Shown: piece by piece, positions 59,178 to 64,000 of the stretch
Numbering within the stretch: the stretch's first letter is position 1
Layout of the letters: each line of letters opens with the position of its first letter
DNA from: Accumulibacter sp.
GTDB taxonomy: Bacteria > Pseudomonadota > Gammaproteobacteria > Burkholderiales > Rhodocyclaceae
Length of the DNA: 64,000 nucleotides
Assembly (NCBI RefSeq): GCF_036625195.1
Contig: NZ_JAZKUG010000001.1
Location: 3,534,001 to 3,598,000, forward strand
Direction: 5' to 3'
Translations under genes and position numbers: made by a program
Notes under the pieces: model-generated
Databases searched by the model: none
What the model saw: the letters and a program-made list of their open reading frames with translations, nothing else
What the model was told of the DNA's origin: nothing

Positions 59178-59479
59178 ACGGGCCGGGCCTCGGCGAGGAC
59201 TTTGGCGCGCAACTTTGGCGGCAGGTCGGCCGGGGTCAAGAGATCGACAGGAATGCCCAGCAGGGATTCCAGTCCGTCTTGCAGCCCGCCCAGGTCGGGC
59301 AGTGTGGTTCCCGGCAGCGCGTCGACCAGCAAATCCAGGTCGCTACCCTCCCGGTCGGTGCCATGCAGCACCGAGCCGAAGATGCGCGGGTTCGCGGTGT
59401 TGAAGCGATTGGTTGCTTCACGGATGGCATGGCGTTCACGATCGAGAGCAATGGATGGCCGCACGGGTTTTCCTTTCAT
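59174..59479 (-). CDS. mntA: MntA-like minimal nucleotidyltransferase antitoxin
   Basis: This 101-residue protein has the nucleotidyltransferase motif GSX10DXD in FGSVLHGTDREGSDLDLLVD and a C-terminal helix-strand-helix (GLESLLGIPVDLLTPADLPP). In known pairs MntA adds AMP to HepT and so blocks its RNase activity. Start at 59479 overlaps the stop of the gene before it, and its stop overlaps the hepT start, so all three are co-translated. With hepT apparently broken the pair would be inactive. Confidence 0.9.
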   Translation of the reverse strand: MKGKPVRPSIALDRERHAIREATNRFNTANPRIFGSVLHGTDREGSDLDLLVDALPGTTLPDLGGLQDGLESLLGIPVDLLTPADLPPKLRAKVLAEARPV

Positions 59480-59751
59480 GTGTCGCCAGCAAGAACAAGC
59501 GGTTGAATACCGGGCAAGAACGGCATGGCGGATTGGCGTCCTTCAGCCCTGGCTTCGAGGAGATCGAGCACGAAAACGGTGGGCAAGCCTGGATTGTCTG
59601 CGATCACCTGCCGGGCAGAGGGCAACCGTCTGATTCGGTCGAGCAAGTCGACCAGCAAGGTGGTCACGAGTGCATCCGGGTCGACATTGGCAAACAGGCG
59701 ATTGAACTCCTTGGCCGATTCGTCCGCTACATCAACGGTCAGCGCCGCCAT
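59476..59751 (-). CDS. Small protein of unknown function upstream of mntA
   Basis: This 91-residue frame starts at an ATG just after the antitoxin-like pseudogene and overlaps mntA by four bases. Sequence: ALTVDVADESAKEFNRLFAN, VDPDALVTTLLVDLLDRIRR, LPSARQVIADNPGLPTVFVL and DLLEARAEGRQSAMPFLPGI. It is acidic, helical and has no recognisable motif. Being coupled to the MntA/HepT pair, it may belong to the same accessory set, but function is unknown to me. Confidence 0.6.
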   Translation of the reverse strand: MAALTVDVADESAKEFNRLFANVDPDALVTTLLVDLLDRIRRLPSARQVIADNPGLPTVFVLDLLEARAEGRQSAMPFLPGIQPLVLAGDT

Positions 59752-59757
59752 CGGGAT

Positions 59758-59957
59758 TCAGCCCGCCTCCCTCTGCGCGAGTTCAGCAAGCTGCAGGCGA
59801 ATCAACTCGGCGGCTTCATGGGCGCTTCGTGCAACGAGTTCAACCTGATAGCCCGCTTCTTCATTGATCTGCCGCTTGACCTCCCACAACTCGGCCAGGA
59901 TGGGGTCGGGCGCTTTGTGAAAAATGCCGGATGCGGGGGTGTGGTGTCGGTTGCCAT
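59758..59957 (-). pseudogene. Frameshifted small antitoxin-like gene
   Basis: The conserved-looking frame reads GIFHKAPDPILAELWEVKRQ and INEEAGYQVELVARSAHEAA, ending ELIRLQLAELAQREAG. It has no start codon in that frame. The only suitable ATG (59957) is in a different frame (ATDTTPPHPAFF). The span of 200 bases is not a multiple of three, so one base was probably lost or gained in the C- or T-rich stretch after the ATG. Small proteins of this kind often precede or follow PIN toxins as antitoxins. Here it sits beside a deleted PIN gene. Confidence 0.6.
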
Positions 59958-59958
59958 C

Positions 59959-60114
59959 TCAGCTCTCCATCAGTTCTTCAGGTGTGGTCAACAGGGGGAT
60001 ATGGACGCCAATTTCACTGGTCCACGCCTGCCGCGCTGCCGTGACCAGATGGCTGCTGGTGCGGGCGGTCAGGTAGTAAATGACCGAGGTCTCGACATGG
60101 ACCAGGGGTTTCAC
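59959..60114 (-). pseudogene. Internally deleted PIN-domain toxin gene
   Basis: The 51-residue frame starts with a GTG that overlaps the hsdM stop (GTGA) and begins KPLVHVETSVIYYLTARTSS, the normal N-terminus of a VapC/PIN-type RNase including the first acidic pocket region (VETS). After HLVTAARQAWTSE it jumps directly to a C-terminal PIN ending (GVHIPLLTTPEELMES). The central part with the remaining acidic residues, usually some 80-100 codons, is missing while the reading frame is kept. This is a clean in-frame deletion; the product should lack RNase activity. Confidence 0.65.
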
Positions 60115-61568
60115 TTTCCATTCTCCAGTGCGTCGGCCAAAACTGCCCTGAGCTGACTTCGCGTCTCGCCAATTTTCACCTGCAGGGCCGCGTAGTCGGC
60201 GAGCAGCGTTTCCGGGTCATGCACCACGAGATCCGGGCTGTGCGGGTTCTTGATGTCGAGGTTGTAGTTGCGCGTCTTGATGTCGGCGGCGCTGACCTTC
60301 CACGCCTGTTCGTTCTCGACCCGGTTGTTCCACCAGGCTTTCTCCGCTGCGAATTCCTCGATGCGCATCGGCCGGGTCTTGTTGTAGCTCTTCACGCCCG
60401 GCGGGTAGGGGTGCTCGTAGAACCAGACCTCCCGTGTCGGCGTGCCCTTGGTGAAGAAGAGCAGGTTGGTCCTGATGCCGGTGTAGGGGTTGAAGACGCC
60501 GTTGGGCAGGCGGACGATGGTGTGCAGGTTGCAGCTTTCGAGCAGTTGCTCCTTGATGCGCGTCTTGATGCCTTCGCCGAACAGCGTGCCGTCGGGCAGC
60601 ACCAGCGCGGCGCGGCCGCCGTCCTTGAGCAGGTGCATGATGAGGACGAGGAAGAGGTCGGCGGTTTCGCGGGTACGGAAGGTGGCGGGGAAGTTGCTCT
60701 CGATGCCGTCTTCTTCCATGCCGCCGAAGGGCGGGTTGGTGAGGATGACGTCGACGCGGTCGCGCGGGCCGTAGTCGCGCAGCGGGCGGGCGAGGGTGTT
60801 GTCGTGGCGGACGTTGGTCGGCACGTCCAGCCCGTGCAGGATCATGTTGGTGGTGCACAGCAGGTGCGGCAGCGGCTTCTTCTCGACGCCGTTGATGCAG
60901 CGCTGCAGGAGTTGCTCGTCTTCGACCGTCTTCACGTGATGCTTGCGCACGTGTTCGATGGCGCAGGTGAGGAAGCCGCCGGTGCCGCAGGCGGGGTCGA
61001 GGATTTTCTCGCCCAATCGGGGGGCGACGGCATCGACCATGAATTGGGTGACCGGGCGCGGCGTGTAGTACTCGCCGGCGTTGCCGGCATTCTGCAGGTC
61101 GCGCAGGATCTGTTCGTAGAGGTCGCCGAAGAAGTGACGGTCCTGCGCCTTGTTGAAGTCGACGCCGGCGACGATCCTGTTGATCACCTGGCGCATCAGG
61201 TGGCCGGACTTCATGTAGTTGTAGGCATCCTCGAAGACGCTGCGGATGACGAAGCCGCGCCGGTCGTCATGCGCCGGCTGCAGGTTCTTGAGGGTGGGGA
61301 AGAGGCGGATGTTGATGAAGTCGAGCAGCTCGTCGCCGGTCATGCCCTCGGGGTCGGCCGCCCAGTTGCGCCAGCGCAGCGGCTCGGGGATCGGCGAACG
61401 GTAGTCGCCATCGTTCGCTTCGAGCAGCTCGTATTCGGTTTCCTTGTCGTCGTAGATCTTGAGGAAGAACATCCAGACGAGCTGGCCGATGCGCTGCGCG
61501 TCGCCATCGACGCCGACATCCTTGCGCATGATGTCCTGGATGGATTTGATGGTGGTGGAGAGGGACAT
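60111..61568 (-). CDS. hsdM: Type I restriction-modification methyltransferase HsdM
   Basis: This 485-residue N6-adenine methyltransferase has an N-terminal helical domain (LSTTIKSIQDIMRKDVGVDG, QLVWMFFLKIYDDKE), the S-adenosylmethionine site DPACGTGG (191-198) and the catalytic NPPF (278-281). A YYTPRPVTQFMVDAVAP segment before the SAM motif is typical. It modifies host DNA at the site read by HsdS and is also part of the restriction complex. The stop overlaps the GTG of the deleted PIN gene, so the accessory genes were inserted between hsdM and hsdS in co-translated form. Confidence 0.96.
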   Translation of the reverse strand: MSLSTTIKSIQDIMRKDVGVDGDAQRIGQLVWMFFLKIYDDKETEYELLEANDGDYRSPIPEPLRWRNWAADPEGMTGDELLDFINIRLFPTLKNLQPAHDDRRGFVIRSVFEDAYNYMKSGHLMRQVINRIVAGVDFNKAQDRHFFGDLYEQILRDLQNAGNAGEYYTPRPVTQFMVDAVAPRLGEKILDPACGTGGFLTCAIEHVRKHHVKTVEDEQLLQRCINGVEKKPLPHLLCTTNMILHGLDVPTNVRHDNTLARPLRDYGPRDRVDVILTNPPFGGMEEDGIESNFPATFRTRETADLFLVLIMHLLKDGGRAALVLPDGTLFGEGIKTRIKEQLLESCNLHTIVRLPNGVFNPYTGIRTNLLFFTKGTPTREVWFYEHPYPPGVKSYNKTRPMRIEEFAAEKAWWNNRVENEQAWKVSAADIKTRNYNLDIKNPHSPDLVVHDPETLLADYAALQVKIGETRSQLRAVLADALENGK

Positions 61569-61578
61569 GAACCCGGCC

Positions 61579-62061
61579 TCAGGACGTGGCGGAAGGCTGC
61601 GCTGGCGCCGAAACCGCCGCTGCCGTCACATGCACCTTGTTGCCGACAAGCTGTAGGTCACACGAAACGATGAAGCGCTTGTCGTCGGGAAACATGAGGC
61701 GCTTTTTTTCGATCAGCCGCAGAAGCTCTGCCTGCGCCGCCGCCGCACCACCCGGGTCGGTTTGTCGAGCGAAGTCGCCAAGTTGTTTCAGCGTGTTCGC
61801 CTGCTCTTCGAGGGGCAACAGGCTGACGTTCCATGCCAGAACAATCGCCTTCGCCCGATGGCGGTACTCGTCCAGCGACGCATCCTCACCGACTTCGCTG
61901 TCGAGGATCTTGCTGATGCCGTAGGAAATCTTCTGCTCCGGCGGCACTTCGTTGCGAATCACCAGTGGAGGACTGAGCCCTGACGCCTTCAGTCTCGATT
62001 GCGTGGCATTCAACAATTCCCTTGTGCGCGCTGCGACCTTGCGACGACTGGCTTTCCCCAT
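61579..62061 (-). CDS. Unknown protein between hsdM and hsdR
   Basis: This 160-residue protein starts with a basic MGKASRRKVAARTRELLN segment, then LSPPLVIRNEVPPEQKISYG and ISKILDSEVGEDASLDEYRH, and RAKAIVLAWNVSLLPLEEQ. Its last part (LIEKKRLMFPDDKRFIVSCD and LQLVGNKVHVTAAAV) is beta-rich. It is mixed helical and strand, with no signal peptide. I recognise no family. The basic N-terminus might bind nucleic acid. Tight spacing (10 bases to hsdM, 18 to hsdR) places it in the restriction operon. Confidence 0.75.
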   Translation of the reverse strand: MGKASRRKVAARTRELLNATQSRLKASGLSPPLVIRNEVPPEQKISYGISKILDSEVGEDASLDEYRHRAKAIVLAWNVSLLPLEEQANTLKQLGDFARQTDPGGAAAAQAELLRLIEKKRLMFPDDKRFIVSCDLQLVGNKVHVTAAAVSAPAQPSATS

Positions 62062-62079
62062 GCTGCTGCTTCCTTTTCC

Positions 62080-64000
62080 TTATGCGTAAAGTTGCTGTTC
62101 AAGTTCCTGAACGGCCTTGAGGTAGCCGGACTTGCCGCCAAAGGCGGCAACCAGTTCCGGCGCGGTCCCCAGCCTGGAGAATGGATCAAGCGTCAGAATC
62201 TTGATGTCTTCGATGCTCTCGATACCGGTGTCGGCGTACTTGACGAGCAGGGCGTCGAGGACGGCGCGGGCCTGGGCGCCATACCGGGCGAAGACGTCGC
62301 GCTTCCTGAGCCGTTCGGCGCGCTCCCTGCGTGACAGCGGCGGGCGGTCGAAGGCGACGTGGCAGATCAGGTCGAAGGGGTCGAGAGCCTTGCCCTGTTT
62401 CTTGCCGACTTCCTCGGCCAGTGCTTCGAGCAGCACGCCCTGGGTTTCGAGTTCGTCGATGACCGCCTTCTTGCGCTCGGCGCCGGTCCAGCGACGCAGG
62501 AAATCATCGAGCGAGGCGTATTCCCTGCGCACCGCCTTGCGCGTGTAGTCCTTGAGCGACTCGGTGATCAGCTTGCCGTCCGGGCCGTAGTACTGGACGC
62601 GCTCGGCGACCACATAGACGGTGACCTCGCCGCCAACGACGTACTTGATGCGCTTTTCGCCCGCAGGTTGGGGAGGGAATGGCGGCTCAGGGGGAGGGTC
62701 GACGGGCGGAAGCTCATCGTCACCGGGCGGAGGGTCCGGCGGAACAGGCGGGTCATCACGCTTGGGTTCATGGATTTGCTCGGCCGGGCCGTCGAAATCC
62801 GGGTCGGCAAACAGCTCCGTGGCCTTCTTGAAGTCCATGATGGTGAACCAGTACTTGTCGAAGTCCTCGTTGATGCGGGTGCCGCGGCCGATGATCTGCT
62901 TGAATTCAGTCATCGACTGGATGCGCTGGTCGAGGACGATGAGCTTGCAGGTCTGCGCGTCGACGCCGGTGGTCATCAGCTTGCTGGTGGTGGCGATGAC
63001 CGGGTAGCGGCTCTCCGGGTCGATGAAGTTGTCGAGTTCGGCCTTGCCTTCCTGTTCGTCGCCGGTGATGCGCATGACGTACTTGCGGTTCTCGGCGATG
63101 CGCTCGGGGTTGAGGTTGGTCAGCGCCTGACGCATGCGCTCGGCGTGGTCCTTGTCCTCGCAGAAGACGATGGTCTTGGCGAAGGGGTCGGTGGCCTGGA
63201 GGAATTCGGTGATCTTGCCGGCGACGAGTTCGGTGCGCTTCTCCAGCACGAGGCTGCGGTCGAAGTCCTTCTGGTTGTAGATGCGGTCTTCGATCAGCTT
63301 GCCGTGCCTGTCGGTCTGCCCCTGGCTGGGCCGCCAGCCCTGCAGGTCCTTGTCGATGTCGATGCGCACGACCTTGTAGGGGGCGAGGAAGCCGTCGTCG
63401 ATGCCCTGGCGCAACGAGTAGGTGTAAACCGGCTCGCCGAAGTAGTGGATGTTGGAGACGTCCTTCGTTTCCTTGGGCGTGGCGGTCAGGCCGATATGGG
63501 TGGCGCCGGAGAAGTAATCGAGGATTTCGCGCCACGCCGAGTCTTCGGCGGCGCTGCCGCGATGGCATTCGTCGATGACGACCAGGTCGAAGAAATCGCG
63601 CGAGAACTGCCTGTAGATGTTCCGTTCGTCGTCGTTGCCGGTGACCGCCTGGTAGAGCGCCAGGTAGATTTCGAAGGCCTTGTTCGCTTGCCGGTTGACG
63701 ATCTTGGTCATCGCCTGGCCAAAGGGCTTGAAGTCGTTGGTGCGCGCCTGGTCGGCGAGGATGTTGCGGTCGACGAGGAAAAGGATGCGTTTTCTGGCCT
63801 TCGACTTCCACAGCCGCCAGATGATCTGGAAGGCGGTGTAGGTCTTGCCGGTGCCGGTCGCCATGACCAGCAGGATGCGCTGCTGTCCGCGGGCGATGGC
63901 TTCGATCGTCCGGTTGATGGCGTTGATCTGGTAATAGCGCGCGGTCTTGCCGGTGCCGTCGTCGTAGTAGGGCGTCTCGACCGTGACCCGCTTTTCGGGA
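62080..64000 (-). CDS. hsdR: Type I restriction endonuclease subunit HsdR (partial, 5' end outside window)
   Basis: This is the DNA-translocating and cutting subunit, of which 640 C-terminal residues are visible. The frame is open to the window edge. Seen from the N-terminal side: VETPYYDDGTGKTARYYQIN, the motif I ATPase site in VMATGTGKTYTAFQII, motif II in LVVIDECHRGSA, ITHIGLTATPKETK-type motif III (ATHIGLTATPKETK), VFCEDKDHAERMRQAL and motif VI in FKQIIGRGTRIN. A Pro-rich linker (PPVPPDPPPGDDELPPVDPP) precedes the C-terminal HsdS/HsdM-docking helical domain (from about DFLRRWTGAERKKAVIDELE). The PD-(D/E)XK nuclease domain lies outside the window. Confidence 0.96.
   Translation of the reverse strand, partial: PEKRVTVETPYYDDGTGKTARYYQINAINRTIEAIARGQQRILLVMATGTGKTYTAFQIIWRLWKSKARKRILFLVDRNILADQARTNDFKPFGQAMTKIVNRQANKAFEIYLALYQAVTGNDDERNIYRQFSRDFFDLVVIDECHRGSAAEDSAWREILDYFSGATHIGLTATPKETKDVSNIHYFGEPVYTYSLRQGIDDGFLAPYKVVRIDIDKDLQGWRPSQGQTDRHGKLIEDRIYNQKDFDRSLVLEKRTELVAGKITEFLQATDPFAKTIVFCEDKDHAERMRQALTNLNPERIAENRKYVMRITGDEQEGKAELDNFIDPESRYPVIATTSKLMTTGVDAQTCKLIVLDQRIQSMTEFKQIIGRGTRINEDFDKYWFTIMDFKKATELFADPDFDGPAEQIHEPKRDDPPVPPDPPPGDDELPPVDPPPEPPFPPQPAGEKRIKYVVGGEVTVYVVAERVQYYGPDGKLITESLKDYTRKAVRREYASLDDFLRRWTGAERKKAVIDELETQGVLLEALAEEVGKKQGKALDPFDLICHVAFDRPPLSRRERAERLRKRDVFARYGAQARAVLDALLVKYADTGIESIEDIKILTLDPFSRLGTAPELVAAFGGKSGYLKAVQELEQQLYA

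Noticed and set aside
60219..61673. 484-codon + strand frame opposite hsdM
   Set aside because: HsdM on the - strand has all catalytic motifs; the opposite frame has none.
1..64000. CRISPR array, tRNA, rRNA or insertion sequence
   Set aside because: No regularly spaced short repeats, cloverleaf-like segments, rRNA-like stretches or transposase frames were recognised on reading both strands.

Overview
The window is about 68% GC DNA from a Gram-negative proteobacterium, most likely a betaproteobacterium of the Rhodocyclales type. I infer this from gene content and codon use, with no search run. Three blocks follow one another: a contractile injection system (about 1-38.5 kb), a sulfur block (38.7-55.5 kb) and a restriction-modification/toxin-antitoxin block (55.9 kb to the end).

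Block 1 is an extracellular contractile injection system (eCIS) of the PVC/Afp type, all on the + strand, mostly with overlapping start and stop codons and so probably one long transcript. Order: C-terminus of a Pvc16-like protein, sheath, tube, second sheath, second tube, Pvc7-like tube-end protein with a glycine-rich tail, a 57-residue DUF5908-like protein, gp27-like hub, gpV-like spike, an unrecognised protein with a C-terminal membrane segment, gp25, gpJ-like and gpI-like baseplate proteins, two Ig/PKD-like small proteins, three large proteins sharing an N-terminal layout (probably accessory or fibre parts), a candidate tape measure, and a Pvc15-like AAA+ ATPase. The distal part holds three different DUF4157 (eCIS core domain) proteins, the likely cargo. 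They are a 1455-residue hydrophobic multidomain protein, a DUF4157-OmpA-metzincin chimera with two zinc motifs, and a DUF4157-OmpA protein. Among them are TPR, HEAT and small partner proteins and a stray secreted DUF2501 gene.

Block 2 is devoted to sulfur. A Family 2A encapsulin shell gene lies next to a cysteine desulfurase with a long disordered N-terminus, the known cargo of this shell. They are followed upstream by an XRE regulator, serine O-acetyltransferase (EpsC type) and a rhodanese. The same strand continues into a hydrolase, flavocytochrome c sulfide dehydrogenase (fccB and a cytochrome), soxZ, soxY and a secreted DUF302 protein. This cassette sits between two near-identical sulfate-binding-protein genes in direct orientation. 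The first is followed by a cystathionine gamma-synthase/lyase family gene, the second by cysT-cysW-cysA-cysB. Sulfate uptake, cysteine synthesis, sulfide oxidation and a compartment known in other bacteria to hold elemental sulfur are therefore encoded together.

Block 3 is an accessory region with several broken genes. It holds a short-chain dehydrogenase with a stop and a frameshift, a truncated nuclease-like gene ending in an hsdM fragment, hsdS, a frameshifted hepT beside an intact mntA, a small unknown gene, a frameshifted antitoxin-like gene, an internally deleted PIN gene, hsdM, an unknown gene, and hsdR running off the window end. No tRNA, rRNA, CRISPR array or insertion sequence was recognised.
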